A stretch of 64,000 nt of DNA, from the NCBI GenBank assembly GCA_965231025.1, contig OZ246407.1, positions 124,001 through 188,000 of the forward strand. The letters are read 5' to 3'. Made by a program: the position numbers and the translations under genes. The stretch is from PALSA-1335 sp965231025. GTDB lineage: Bacteria > Patescibacteriota > Gracilibacteria > UBA1369. Below are positions 15,342 through 24,793 of the stretch, piece after piece. The notes under the pieces were generated by a model. That model saw only the letters and a program-made list of their open reading frames with translations. It ran no database searches and was not told where the DNA came from. Each line of letters opens with the position of its first letter. Position 1 is the first letter of the stretch.

Positions 15342-17585
15342 ATGAAAAAATCAAAAACTCTCCGTGACCTGCAAAAGCAGAACCTTTCTCCGATCTCTAT
15401 CGGCGAAGTCAGAACTGAACCCAAAAAAGCCGATCAAAAGCCCGGGGATGTCCTGGATCTTTCGATGATCGACCGGCAGAAAACGGTGGTTACCGGGGGC
15501 AAAAAAAGAGTCATGGATATCGCAAAAAAGAGATCGGAGGAGGGGGCCGGTAAAACGGAAAAATACATGTTTATTGAAGTTCCCGAAGGCCGGCCTAAAA
15601 AACAGGAACGACTTACGGAACTCATGAAACTTGCGGCTGCGGGAACGCTCATACTTTTTCTGATCAACATCGTCAACATTTACCAGCGGGGCATCATCAT
15701 CAAAAACGACGTGATCGCCACGGCCTACAGCGGATACGATAATCTGATCCAGGCGGGGGACGAGTCAAAGCAGGCGCAGTTCGGTGAAGCCGGGAACTCA
15801 TTCGCGGCATCGACGAAGAATTTTTCCGACGCGCTCGCGTCCCTGAGGTTTTTGGAAACGAACCAGAGCGCTTTTTTCACCCGTGAAAAAACGGTGGAAT
15901 CAGCACAGAACCTTTTGGAAGCAGGGAAGAACATCAGCGAGGCGGGATCTGATTTCGCCAAAGGCATCGTGCATTTGCAGGATTTGCCCGCACTTTTTCT
16001 GCGGAATAATTCCCTGGGTGAACTCAAGAAAACGAAGGTTGAACCGGTCGATGAATCCAGCATCATTCCCCGGGATTCGCTCACCGGCAAACTTGAACAG
16101 GATCTCGCGTTCCTGAACCACGCATCCGAAAAAATCGAGGCAGCGAGTCAAAATCTGACCCAAGTCAGCGAGGACGTGTTGCCGGAACAGATGAAATCAA
16201 AACTCGGCAAAGCCAAAGACGCCGTGGCAAAGCTCAAAAGTATTCTCAAGGAAACCCAGGATAAAATCCCCGTCCTCATGAAAATGCTCGGCCAGCGCTA
16301 CATGCACCGATATTTGGTGCTGCTTCAAAATGACGCGGAAGCCAGGCCGACGGGAGGATTCATCGGAAGTTATCTCATTGTGGACGTGAACGACGGATAC
16401 ATCACCAACACCGAATTCCACGACATCTACGAAACGGACGGCCAGCTCAAGGAGGACATTCCTGCGCCGGAAGACATCGCCAAGATTACAAAAAACTGGC
16501 GCATGAGGGACTCAAATTACTCCCCAGACTTTGCCGTTTCGGCCGAAAAAGCGGCCTGGTTCCTGCAGAAAGAAAAAGGCCCCAGCGTGGACAGCGTGAT
16601 CGCGATCAACCAGAATTTTATCGCGTCGCTTTTTGACGTTACCGGTCCAGTCAGTCTGGAAGGTCTCAAGGCGCCGCTCACCAAAGAGAACTATCAGACG
16701 GTCATATCCTACCTGGTCGAATCAAAACTCAGCGGGGAGGAAGACCCCAAAAAAATCCTCCGCAGTTTTATACCGGCTTTCCAGAAGCAGCTCATGGCCT
16801 CAAAAGACATGGGAAAGATTGTGAAACTTACCGTCGACGCCCTGAAAGAACGCGACATATTACTGTACTCCCGCGACCAGGAAATTCAGAGCCTTTTTGA
16901 CGAAATCGGACTGAGCGGAAGGGTCATCAGGACGAAGCCGGACGAAGATTTCTTACAGGTCATTACCACCTCCATCGGCGGTAATAAAAGCGATCTGTAT
17001 ATCCAACAATCCATCACGCACACCACGCTGATATCCAAGGACGGGACCATGACGGACGAGGTAACGCTTACGCGGAAACACACCTGGACTTCCAAGGAGC
17101 TGACACACTGGAAAACAATGCTCAGGGAGTTCGGATACGGCGATATTTCCCAGACGGTTCAGTATATTTTGGGCAGCGGAAAAAATAAGTCCTACATCAA
17201 ATGCTACGTTCCCCGCGGCGCGGCATTGATAAACACCGTCGGGATTGAAAAGGATTCGGTGCTTATCCGCAACGACGAGGAAATCGGCAAAAGTTATTTC
17301 ATGTTCGAGATGGACCTTCCCGCAGGTGAGGAACAGACCGTCACCATCAGCTACCGGCTGCCGGAAAAACTGGACACCGCGACAGCGGGAACCTACCGGT
17401 TTTTCGCGCAGCGGCAGCCGGGTATAGTGCTGAGCACTTTGGAAAAGCACATTTTTGTGGCTCAGGGGTTGAAGTTCTACGAATTCTTCCCCAACGACCT
17501 GGAGTTTCCGGAAAAAAATCACGCGGTCGCAAAAACCGCGCTGGAAAACGACACCTACATGGCGGCGCTGATCGGGGGAGAATAA
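15342..17585 (+). CDS. DUF4012 membrane-anchored protein
   Basis: 747 residues. A cytoplasmic basic N-terminus, one membrane helix at about 97-113 (LAAAGTLILFLINIVNIY), a long helical region (about 115-310), and then the DUF4012 core: YLVLLQNDAEARPTGGFIGS, WRMRDSNYSPDFAVSAEKA, and a beta-rich C-terminal part. DUF4012 proteins are abundant in Patescibacteria and some Gram-positives and tend to sit near cell-surface polysaccharide genes; no reaction is established. It is translated from an ATG 8 nt after the DUF3352 stop; the GAGGT just before the ATG is too close to act as a Shine-Dalgarno. Confidence 0.85.
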   Translation: MKKSKTLRDLQKQNLSPISIGEVRTEPKKADQKPGDVLDLSMIDRQKTVVTGGKKRVMDIAKKRSEEGAGKTEKYMFIEVPEGRPKKQERLTELMKLAAAGTLILFLINIVNIYQRGIIIKNDVIATAYSGYDNLIQAGDESKQAQFGEAGNSFAASTKNFSDALASLRFLETNQSAFFTREKTVESAQNLLEAGKNISEAGSDFAKGIVHLQDLPALFLRNNSLGELKKTKVEPVDESSIIPRDSLTGKLEQDLAFLNHASEKIEAASQNLTQVSEDVLPEQMKSKLGKAKDAVAKLKSILKETQDKIPVLMKMLGQRYMHRYLVLLQNDAEARPTGGFIGSYLIVDVNDGYITNTEFHDIYETDGQLKEDIPAPEDIAKITKNWRMRDSNYSPDFAVSAEKAAWFLQKEKGPSVDSVIAINQNFIASLFDVTGPVSLEGLKAPLTKENYQTVISYLVESKLSGEEDPKKILRSFIPAFQKQLMASKDMGKIVKLTVDALKERDILLYSRDQEIQSLFDEIGLSGRVIRTKPDEDFLQVITTSIGGNKSDLYIQQSITHTTLISKDGTMTDEVTLTRKHTWTSKELTHWKTMLREFGYGDISQTVQYILGSGKNKSYIKCYVPRGAALINTVGIEKDSVLIRNDEEIGKSYFMFEMDLPAGEEQTVTISYRLPEKLDTATAGTYRFFAQRQPGIVLSTLEKHIFVAQGLKFYEFFPNDLEFPEKNHAVAKTALENDTYMAALIGGE

Positions 17586-17603
17586 ACCGGCGGAAATGAA
17601 TAA

Positions 17604-19454
17604 TTACATCATGCTGTAGTCCCGGCCAAAGCGTTTTTTCAGCTCGTCCGCGGACATGACGATCATCGTCGGCCTTCCGTGGGGACACGTATAGGGCTGA
17701 TCCATGGTCTGCAGTTTTTCAATGAGGGCTGCCTGTTCTTCTCGCGCCAGTGGGTCTCCGAATTTCACCGCCGAACGGCACGCAAGGTAGGTAAGCGCCC
17801 TGGTGCTCTGCTCTTCGATCGTGCTGTTTTTTCCTTCGGAAAACTCATCAAGAAGGCCGGTGAAAGCCTTTTGGATATCCTTTTGCCCCAGGTGTGATGG
17901 CACCGCGTGAATCGCATACGTTTTGCCGCCGAAAGGTTCGATCTCAAAACCAAGTTTTTGAAAAATCTCACGGTACTCTTCAAATATACCGATCTCTTGT
18001 GGTGAAAGCTCAATCTGAAAAGGGGACACGAGCGCCTGGGTAGTCAGACTTTTTTGGCTGAACTCGGCAAAAATCTCGGTATAACGGATTCTTTCGTGGG
18101 CCGCGTGCTGGTCGACCAGTACCAGCGAGCTTCCCTGCTGGCAAAGGATGTACGAGTTGTTGAGTTGTGCCAGTGCAATGATCGGATCGAGATTTTTGCG
18201 TTCCCGTCCGGGCGAAGCAGGAACAGGGGAGGGGAGGTCTGAATCCCGGGTAAACTCCATCTCCTGCTGTACCGTTTCGGCTGGAGCCGCGCCGGCAACC
18301 GCGGCAAAACCGGAAACCGCCGCCACGGAAACAGCCTCGGCAGAACCGGAACCGGCCGCGAATTCGCCGTTCACCGCCTGGGTGGCATCATGAAGTTTCA
18401 ACGGCTGGGCTTTGCGTTCGGCATAGTAATTTTCCGGGGCGTCATGGGTGATGTTCGGCGCAAGGACGTAAGTCTCCAGAGCCTTTTTGCAGGCCTGGGT
18501 CGTGGCACTGAAAATTTCCCGTTCATCGCGGAAGCGGACCTCCAGCTTGCGCGGATGCACATTCACGTCCACCAGCTGCGGATCGATTTCAAAATACAGA
18601 AAAAACACCGGATATTTTTCTTTGGGCAACAGGGATGTAAAGCTCTGTTTCACCGCGTAACCGAGCACATGGGACTTCACCTCGCGGTGGTTGATGAACA
18701 GATACTGGAAATTTCTGTTCGACCTGGCGATGAGGGGTTTGCCGATGTAACCCTTCAGCTGAATCTGCGAATGGCCGTAGTAAACCGGGATGAGATCATC
18801 GGCAATATTCTTGCCGAACACCGACCGGATGCGGGTAAACTCGTCCTCCACGGCGGGCAGATCAAAAACAAGTTTGCCGTCATGCACCACGCGAAACGAA
18901 ACCTGGTGAAAGGTCAGGGCTATGCCCGTAACGGTATCCATCACATGCTGGTACTCGGTCGAATCGTTTTTTAAATATTTTTTCCTGGCGGGAGTGTTAT
19001 AAAAAAGATTTTGAATTTCAATCTGGGTTCCCTCCGGTACCCCGACTGGCTGGATTTTGGTGATCTTTCCACCCTCCGCCATCACAATGGTTCCCTCCAT
19101 TTCGCCGCGTTTCTTGGTCTGAAGAGTGACGTAGGAAACCGAAGCGATGCTCGCGATCGCCTCCCCGCGGAAACCGAGTGTCCGGATATTGAAAAGGTCG
19201 TCGGTCGTCGAGATTTTACTGGTCGCATGCGGTTCAAAAGCCATCACGGCGTCGGCGCGGTCCATACCTGAACCGTCGTCGGTGATGCGGAGAAAACTGT
19301 CCCCTCCGCCGTTCACTTCCACGATGATTTTTTTTGCTCCGGCATCCAGGGCATTTTCCAGGAGTTCTTTCACCACGGAGGCGGGCCGCTCCACCACTTC
19401 GCCGGCCGCGATCTGGTTGATAAGATTTTCCGGAAGTTGCTGAATCTGTCCCAT
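17604..19454 (-). CDS. mutL: DNA mismatch repair protein MutL
   Basis: 616 residues from the ATG at 19454, whose product starts MGQIQQLPENLINQIAAGEV; an upstream in-frame extension has no homology. GHKL ATPase motifs are clear: ELLENALDAGAK, DDGSGMDRADAV, TLGFRGEAIASI. The C-terminal domain keeps the nuclease-type signatures: DQHAAHERIRYTE, ACRSAVKFG and CPHGRPT. In the first motif the second Glu is displaced by one residue compared with DQHAx2Ex4E. A Gly/Ala/Pro-rich linker lies between the domains. It works with MutS, encoded just beyond the membrane-protein gene. Confidence 0.96.
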   Translation of the reverse strand: MGQIQQLPENLINQIAAGEVVERPASVVKELLENALDAGAKKIIVEVNGGGDSFLRITDDGSGMDRADAVMAFEPHATSKISTTDDLFNIRTLGFRGEAIASIASVSYVTLQTKKRGEMEGTIVMAEGGKITKIQPVGVPEGTQIEIQNLFYNTPARKKYLKNDSTEYQHVMDTVTGIALTFHQVSFRVVHDGKLVFDLPAVEDEFTRIRSVFGKNIADDLIPVYYGHSQIQLKGYIGKPLIARSNRNFQYLFINHREVKSHVLGYAVKQSFTSLLPKEKYPVFFLYFEIDPQLVDVNVHPRKLEVRFRDEREIFSATTQACKKALETYVLAPNITHDAPENYYAERKAQPLKLHDATQAVNGEFAAGSGSAEAVSVAAVSGFAAVAGAAPAETVQQEMEFTRDSDLPSPVPASPGRERKNLDPIIALAQLNNSYILCQQGSSLVLVDQHAAHERIRYTEIFAEFSQKSLTTQALVSPFQIELSPQEIGIFEEYREIFQKLGFEIEPFGGKTYAIHAVPSHLGQKDIQKAFTGLLDEFSEGKNSTIEEQSTRALTYLACRSAVKFGDPLAREEQAALIEKLQTMDQPYTCPHGRPTMIVMSADELKKRFGRDYSMM

Positions 19455-19529
19455 AGCAAAAAAGATGAGATGCCAAAGCAAACCTACCCCCGCCGGGGCA
19501 CAACGGCAACGTGAAGGAAAAAGCTCAAG

Positions 19530-19558
19530 TTGAAGCTGAATAACGTTTATTGTACAAT
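19530..19558 (+). promoter_or_regulatory. Promoter that decides the start of the gene at 19586
   Basis: -35 TTGAAG (19530-19535), 17-nt spacer, -10 TACAAT (19553-19558). Transcription should begin near 19565. A TTG-initiated extension from 19550 would therefore begin inside the -10 box, so the ATG at 19586 is the start. Confidence 0.65.
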
Positions 19559-19585
19559 GATCTTAATAATTATTCTCCCGAACCT

Positions 19586-20677
19586 ATGGACTCCAAAAAA
19601 CCACAGTACCGTGCGGTCAGAACACAACTCGGTGTAGTACTCGCGGAAACATGGAACATCTACTCAAAACACTTTTTAGCCTTCTGCGGGCTTTTTGTTT
19701 TGCCGGTTCTCCTGGGTATTGCCCTCAAAATGGGCGTTTTCAGTTTTATGGGATTGAACGTGTTGACGTCGGGAGAAAATATCAAGAACATCAATATTCC
19801 GTTGATCGTCGGTGGGCTGATCGCCGTCGGCCTGATCGGGTGGTTGATCCAGTTGCTAGGAGTGAATACAACGCTTCGCGGATCATATTACGCTGATACC
19901 CAGGGCAAATTGTCATTCGGACAGGCATTTAGCGAAGGACTTCAGAAACTGGGGAAAGCTGCGGGACTAAGTGTCCGGGTTTTCCTGTATACGGGGGCGT
20001 GGATCATCGCCGTTCTGGGAATCGTCTTCGGACTGGGAATGCTGGCAACAGTTTTATCCGCAGCCAGCAGCGATAACGGTTTTGTAAGCATGATGCAGCC
20101 AATTATGTCATTCTTTGGGTTTATGCCTCTGGTCATGCTGGTGGTGCTTCTATTTCTCATCCAGAGAATGTGTCGTGTGGTGTTTGCATTTCCGATTCTT
20201 CTTTCCAAAGATGTCAGTAGTAAAGAGGCTTTGGATGAAAGTATTCAGCTGGCGGATGGCATTACAGGGACAATTTTCTGGAACTATTTTGTGTTTGGGC
20301 TGCTGATAGCTATTGGGGGTGGCATCCTCACTCAGCTGTTTCTGCAGATCGTTACGATGGTCTACAGGGCTCCCGCATCGGACACCGGGCTTAACGCACT
20401 GAGTTATCTCCAAAACGTGACAGACATCGCCGGAATAGTTCCCGGTATCGTCATTGGATCTTTCTCAGTAGTCTTCCAGTACGCGTTCATGAAAAAAGCC
20501 CGTGAGGAAAAATCCGAGCAGAGCGGAATGCCGCAGAACGGGACGCCGGAAGCACCACAGGCGCAACCGAACACGACAACCCAGCCGGTTCAGCCGACAC
20601 CTCCCGTCCAACCAGCTCCACCGATACCGCCAAGCCAGCCGACACCTCCACAGGGGGGATCGACATTCAAACTCTAA
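19586..20677 (+). CDS. Polytopic membrane protein with Pro/Gln-rich tail (unknown function)
   Basis: 363 residues from the ATG at 19586. A short cytoplasmic N-terminus (TWNIYSKHFLAFCGLFVLP) is followed by about six hydrophobic segments (for example VLLGIALKMGVFSFMGL, LIVGGLIAVGLIGWLIQLL, MPLVMLVVLLFLI, FWNYFVFGLLIAIGGGIL). The pattern resembles membrane domains of the YIP1/GDPD-membrane type, but I cannot assign a family. The last 50 residues are Pro/Thr/Gln repeats. It is convergent with mutS, the two stop codons being about 10 nt apart. Confidence 0.75.
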   Translation: MDSKKPQYRAVRTQLGVVLAETWNIYSKHFLAFCGLFVLPVLLGIALKMGVFSFMGLNVLTSGENIKNINIPLIVGGLIAVGLIGWLIQLLGVNTTLRGSYYADTQGKLSFGQAFSEGLQKLGKAAGLSVRVFLYTGAWIIAVLGIVFGLGMLATVLSAASSDNGFVSMMQPIMSFFGFMPLVMLVVLLFLIQRMCRVVFAFPILLSKDVSSKEALDESIQLADGITGTIFWNYFVFGLLIAIGGGILTQLFLQIVTMVYRAPASDTGLNALSYLQNVTDIAGIVPGIVIGSFSVVFQYAFMKKAREEKSEQSGMPQNGTPEAPQAQPNTTTQPVQPTPPVQPAPPIPPSQPTPPQGGSTFKL

Positions 20678-20687
20678 GGGGAAATGA

Positions 20688-23249
20688 TTATTCGCTCTCT
20701 TTTTTAAGGGCGGCAATCCGGTTCAAAGCTTCGATCGGCGTCAAGGAATTGACGTCGATCTTTTGTAACTGCTCGAGCGTGCGCTGCTGACGTTCAAAAA
20801 GAAGCATCTGATCGGCAGGGACACGTTTGGCCGGATCTGACAGCTCGGCCTGGATAGCTTCCTGATGGGAACCTTCCTCAAGATCCACCAGAATCTGCCT
20901 GGCTTTGCTCACCACATCCTGCGGCAATCCCGCAAGCTTGGCCACCTCAATGCCGTAGCTGCGGTCAACGCCGCCCTTCACGATTTTGTAGAGAAAAACC
21001 ACGCCCTCAGATTCGTTCTCCCTCACGGCGACGGAATAGTTTTCGGCATGCGGAAGCTTTTCCGCGAGGGTGATAAGTTCATGGTAATGCGTCGCAAAAA
21101 GAGTTTTCGCCCCCACGGCATCATGCAAATATTCAACGATCGCCCAGGCGATGCTCATGCCGTCGTAGGTTGATGTTCCCCTTCCCACCTCATCAAGAAT
21201 GATCAAACTGCGTGCCGTGGCGTTGTTCAGAATATAGGCGGTTTCCTGCATTTCAACCATAAAGGTGCTCTGCCCCCGTACCAAATTGTCCGAAGCCCCG
21301 ACGCGCGTAAAAATGCGGTCTACGAGCCCAATGGTCGCCTTGGCGGCCGGCACAAAAGAACCCAGGTGCGCCATCAAAACAATCAGCGCCGTCTGACGCA
21401 GGTAGGTCGATTTTCCGCCCATGTTCGGCCCGGTGATCAGCAGGAGTTTTTGGGTGGAGTCAAAAATCGTGTCATTCGGAACAAACTGACTCGAAAAACT
21501 CATCTTCTCCACAACCGGATGGCGTCCCCCTTCAATCGAAAGACCGAAATCCCGGCTCACGACCGGCTTGCAATACCCCTGAGTCAAAGCGACTTTCGCG
21601 AAACTGCAGAACAGGTCAAGCTGGGCGACCGCCTGTGCCAAACGCTGGATGGCATCGATTTCCGCCACGACCGTTTCACGCAACCGGTTAAAGATGGAAT
21701 ATTCCAGCACCACGATTTTTTCTTCCGCACCCAGGACTTTTTCCTCATACTCTTTCAGTTCTGGGGTGATATAACGCTCGGCGTTCACCAGGGTCTGTTT
21801 GCGGATATAATCGGACGGAACCGCGTGCAGATTGGCCTTGCTTACCTCGATGTAATATCCGAACACGGAATTATATCTGATTTTGAGAGAGTTGATTCCA
21901 GTACGGGCAATCTCCTTTTCCTGCAGGGACTGAATGTACCCCTTTCCCTCGCGGCTGATCTTTTTAATCTCATCAAGTTCCGGATGAAAACTGTCGCGAA
22001 TCATCCCGCCCTCTTTTACCGCGAGCGGCGGTTCGTCAACAATCGCGCGTTCCAGAACATCCGTCAGCTGCGGCATCCCATGAAGATGTGCGCGGATATT
22101 TTCAAGCAAACCACCCTGGAAATCAGCCAGCAGTTTTTGGGTAGCCGGAACCGACTGGAGCGAGTTTTTAAGCGCCAAAAGGTCGCGCGCGTTCCCGTGG
22201 CCAAGACTCAGTCTGGCCAGTAGGCGTTCAAGATCCAGAATATTTTTCAGCGAGGTGCGGATGTCATCAAGCACTCCCGGATGCCTCACAAGGGATTCCA
22301 CGGCGTTCAGTCTTTCTTCGATCACGGACTGCTGGAGCAGCGGATGGGTAAGCACGTAACGGAGGTAACGTCCCCCCATGGAGGTCACGGTCTCATCAAG
22401 CACCCAAAACAGGGAACCTTCCTTGTTGTTTTCTCGAAGCGTCGAAAGAAGCTCAAGATTTTTCAGCGTCGCCTCGTCCAGCGCCATGAAATCTTGTGTG
22501 CTGTAACGCTCAACGGTGCGGATATGCGTAAGTTCGGTTTTTTGCGTCTGTTTCAGATAGTCCAGAAGCAGTGCGGTGGCTTTGTCCGCAGCGGATTCGC
22601 CCACCGCCTCCGCCACGGCGACTTCTGTTTCACCGCCGCCCGCGCCCGGAAAAGTGTGTTCAAAAAAGAATGTCGAAAGGCGGGCTTCGCCAAAATGTTT
22701 CATCACCTGGGAGTTTTTCATTTCCGGTTCAACAACCGCTTCCACCGGATGCAGCCGTTCCATCTCCACCAGAAGACTCTTCATGTTTTCAAGTTCGGTC
22801 ACCTGGAAATGCCCGGTTGAAAGATCGGCTGAAGCAAGGCCGAACCGGCCGGCGGCCTCAACGATCGCCACCACAAAATTATTCGCCTTTTGTTCAAGGA
22901 CGTTGTCATCAAGAGTTGTTCCCGGGGTAATCACGCGGACAACGTCGCGCTTCACAATCCCGGGCAAATTCGGGTCGGAAAGCTGCTCGCAGATGGCCAC
23001 TTTTTTGCCCAGACGTGTAAGTTTGGCAATGTAATTTGGCGCGGCGTGGTAAGGAATTCCGCACATCGGAGCCTTGTGGTCGCCTTTGTTCCGCGCAGTC
23101 AGCGTAAGCTGCAGCAATCCTGAAGCTTCAACGGCGTCCTCAAAAAACATTTCATAAAAATCACCGAGACGGAAAAACAAAATCGCATCAGGATAGTTAG
23201 CCTTCATCTGCTTGTATTGCACCATCATCGGGGTCAACGTCTTCGTCAT
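20688..23249 (-). CDS. mutS: DNA mismatch repair protein MutS
   Basis: 853 residues, the normal length. The mismatch-reading loop is GDFYEMFFEDAVEASG (the Phe-x-Glu wedge), followed by connector, lever and clamp regions and the ABC-type ATPase: ITGPNMGGKSTYLRQ (Walker A), RGQSTFMVEMQETAYIL (signature) and IILDEVGRGTSTYDG (Walker B). The helix-turn-helix dimerisation segment and C-terminal tail are present. The start ATG overlaps the stop of the NIF3-like gene (ATGA), so the upstream small gene and mutS are co-translated. Confidence 0.97.
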   Translation of the reverse strand: MTKTLTPMMVQYKQMKANYPDAILFFRLGDFYEMFFEDAVEASGLLQLTLTARNKGDHKAPMCGIPYHAAPNYIAKLTRLGKKVAICEQLSDPNLPGIVKRDVVRVITPGTTLDDNVLEQKANNFVVAIVEAAGRFGLASADLSTGHFQVTELENMKSLLVEMERLHPVEAVVEPEMKNSQVMKHFGEARLSTFFFEHTFPGAGGGETEVAVAEAVGESAADKATALLLDYLKQTQKTELTHIRTVERYSTQDFMALDEATLKNLELLSTLRENNKEGSLFWVLDETVTSMGGRYLRYVLTHPLLQQSVIEERLNAVESLVRHPGVLDDIRTSLKNILDLERLLARLSLGHGNARDLLALKNSLQSVPATQKLLADFQGGLLENIRAHLHGMPQLTDVLERAIVDEPPLAVKEGGMIRDSFHPELDEIKKISREGKGYIQSLQEKEIARTGINSLKIRYNSVFGYYIEVSKANLHAVPSDYIRKQTLVNAERYITPELKEYEEKVLGAEEKIVVLEYSIFNRLRETVVAEIDAIQRLAQAVAQLDLFCSFAKVALTQGYCKPVVSRDFGLSIEGGRHPVVEKMSFSSQFVPNDTIFDSTQKLLLITGPNMGGKSTYLRQTALIVLMAHLGSFVPAAKATIGLVDRIFTRVGASDNLVRGQSTFMVEMQETAYILNNATARSLIILDEVGRGTSTYDGMSIAWAIVEYLHDAVGAKTLFATHYHELITLAEKLPHAENYSVAVRENESEGVVFLYKIVKGGVDRSYGIEVAKLAGLPQDVVSKARQILVDLEEGSHQEAIQAELSDPAKRVPADQMLLFERQQRTLEQLQKIDVNSLTPIEALNRIAALKKESE

Positions 23250-23572
23250 GCTTCATTCATCAATGGATAAACATCAATGGCAGGCTCTTCATACGGATGA
23301 ACGGCACGGACGGCCTTCAGAACCTTGTCCAATATCGACGAAGGACAAATAACCTCAATCCTGTCCTCGGCAACCGCTTCGATCTTTCCCTGCTGTCCGA
23401 TAAAAGGTTTCGAACCTTCCAGCCCCCGGAAACGGCCGACGCCGCGCGTCGTAAACGAACAGAAATCATATTTCCCGATATGCCCGGCGCCCGCTTCCAC
23501 CAGTGCTTTCCGGATCGCATCAGCGTGGCTTTCGGGGACAAATACCGCAATTTTCACAAAACGAACATTCAT
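23246..23572 (-). CDS. Stand-alone YqfO/NIF3-type CutA-like domain protein
   Basis: 108 residues that match the domain inserted in bacterial NIF3/YqfO proteins: VKIAVFVPESHADAIRKAL, AGAGHIGKYDFCSF, TRGVGRFRGLEGSKPFIG, and the ending VRAVHPYEEPAIDVYPL. The surrounding NIF3 metal-binding halves are absent, so it is a free-standing version. Proteins of this kind form trimers or hexamers; the function is unknown. Its stop codon overlaps the mutS start. It lies 68 nt downstream of the homocysteine methyltransferase gene and may share its transcript. Confidence 0.8.
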   Translation of the reverse strand: MNVRFVKIAVFVPESHADAIRKALVEAGAGHIGKYDFCSFTTRGVGRFRGLEGSKPFIGQQGKIEAVAEDRIEVICPSSILDKVLKAVRAVHPYEEPAIDVYPLMNEA

Positions 23573-23640
23573 AGCATGTGCATGATAGTAAAACCCCCAT
23601 CAAAATGCACCTGAACTTCACCGAAACAGCCCTTGCAGAA

Positions 23641-24597
23641 TTAAGAAAATGTATCCCGGACACCATGCGTCACATCGGTAAGTGGGACCCTTGTATCATG
23701 CAAACCTTTTTGAACCGCTGCCGTAATAAGAGCCAAATCCCGGTGGCCGTAGCCGCAGCAGCCTCCGATCACTTTCAGGTCCCACTTGCGGGCAAGATGA
23801 TGGAGATATTGCGCATTCTGAACGGGTTCTCTCACTCCGGCGGTTTCTGTTCCAGATTCCAGTTCTATCTGATTCCTTGAGGAAGCGTTCGGGTACACGC
23901 CAATGACACGCCCCTTGAGCTTGGCACAATTTTTCAAGGCAGTTTCCAGCGCTTCAACCGGACAGCAGTTGAAAGAATAGCCCAGAGGATAAGCACCACT
24001 TGCTGAGTCGACCTCCCTGATCGCGTCGGACGGCGCTTCCCCGCTCAGCAAATTTCCTTCACGGTTGAGCACGAAACTGATGATCGCCGGGACCTTGTAT
24101 TTTTTTGCCGCCAGCGCGATACCCACCGCCTCGGCCGCAGTGTTTACTGTCTCGAACCACGCCGCACTCACATCCAGAACGCGTGCTTCAGCCGCCTGAT
24201 GACCATGGAAATCCGCGGATTCCCGTGCGGAAAATTGTGGATCGGGGCGGTAACAGTCTTTTGCCGTGCCGAATGATAAAACTTCTTTCACTTTTCTCCG
24301 GCTTTCAACCATCGCGGCCCGCAAAATTCTCGAATGGATTCGGAGCGCCTCGCGGTACGTGGGCAACTCCCCTGGTTGGTGAATCAGCGAACGGAGGCCA
24401 AAGGTGTGGGTCATTCCGACGTGCGTTCCGGCAGCCAGATGTTCATGGGCGACCTGTTTGACCGCTTCCCGGAATACGGGTCCGTTAAGAATCGCCGAGG
24501 GGTTGCTGATACCGTTTTGGCCATGGGTTTCTTCCATTTCTTTCAGACGGGAACCGTAAGGGCCGAAGAGGATGGAGGGACGTTCCGATAAGTTCAT
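23641..24597 (-). CDS. Homocysteine S-methyltransferase family protein
   Basis: Transfers a methyl group to homocysteine to make methionine; stand-alone members use S-methylmethionine or SAM. At 318 residues it is a single Hcy-binding barrel. The zinc-binding cysteines are visible: SFNCCPVEAL and VIGGCCGYGHRDL. Other family marks are ILFGPYGSRLKEMEETHG at the start and ISFVLNREGNLLSGE in the middle. No B12- or folate-binding domains follow, so it is not a full MetH. The gene is preceded on its own strand by a Met-codon leader peptide and an attenuator, which strongly supports a methionine-related role. Confidence 0.85.
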   Translation of the reverse strand: MNLSERPSILFGPYGSRLKEMEETHGQNGISNPSAILNGPVFREAVKQVAHEHLAAGTHVGMTHTFGLRSLIHQPGELPTYREALRIHSRILRAAMVESRRKVKEVLSFGTAKDCYRPDPQFSARESADFHGHQAAEARVLDVSAAWFETVNTAAEAVGIALAAKKYKVPAIISFVLNREGNLLSGEAPSDAIREVDSASGAYPLGYSFNCCPVEALETALKNCAKLKGRVIGVYPNASSRNQIELESGTETAGVREPVQNAQYLHHLARKWDLKVIGGCCGYGHRDLALITAAVQKGLHDTRVPLTDVTHGVRDTFS

Positions 24598-24613
24598 GGG
24601 AAATAAATAGATA

Positions 24614-24644
24614 ATAAAAAAATCCCCGCTTTGTGGGCGGGGAT
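24614..24644 (-). terminator. Intrinsic terminator of the met leader
   Basis: ATCCCCGC/GCGGGGAT stem (24644-24622), 7-nt loop, seven U residues. It ends 17 nt before the methyltransferase ATG, so it is a regulatory (leader) terminator and not a gene-end one. Confidence 0.85.
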
Positions 24645-24735
24645 GAAGTTGCGATGAGAAAGAGAACTATGCACGCATCAGCCGCTGCCCAAAAAAGCGC
24701 ATCATCATAGCCATCATCATAGTTGATGTCTGTGC
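24614..24735 (-). promoter_or_regulatory. Methionine transcription attenuator (1:2, 2:3 and 3:4 pairings)
   Basis: Arms in transcript order: strand 1 GCACAGACATCA (24735-24724), strand 2 TGATGCGTGC (24680-24671), which pairs with 1 around the Met codons, strand 2' GCGGCTGATG (24685-24676), which pairs with strand 3 CATCCCCGC (24645-24637) as antiterminator, and strand 4 GCGGGGAT (24629-24622), which pairs with 3 as terminator before seven U residues. A ribosome starved at the Met codons would cover strand 1; one finishing at the leader stop would cover strand 2. Confidence 0.8.
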
Positions 24736-24768
24736 ATTCACTTGGTTGTGCCCGGCGGAGGTGTTCAT
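24667..24768 (-). CDS. Met-rich leader peptide of the methyltransferase gene
   Basis: 33 codons from the ATG at 24768 to TAG at 24667-24669. Residues 17-23 are MMMAMMM (codons at 24720-24700) and one more Met lies near the end (RLMRA). The stop codon sits 1 nt past attenuator strand 2, the classical arrangement of amino-acid leader peptides such as trpL or hisL. The product itself is not expected to have a function; translation speed through the Met codons is the signal. Confidence 0.8.
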   Translation of the reverse strand: MNTSAGHNQVNAQTSTMMMAMMMRFFGQRLMRA

Positions 24769-24793
24769 GAAGAATATTGAGAACTTGAATCCG

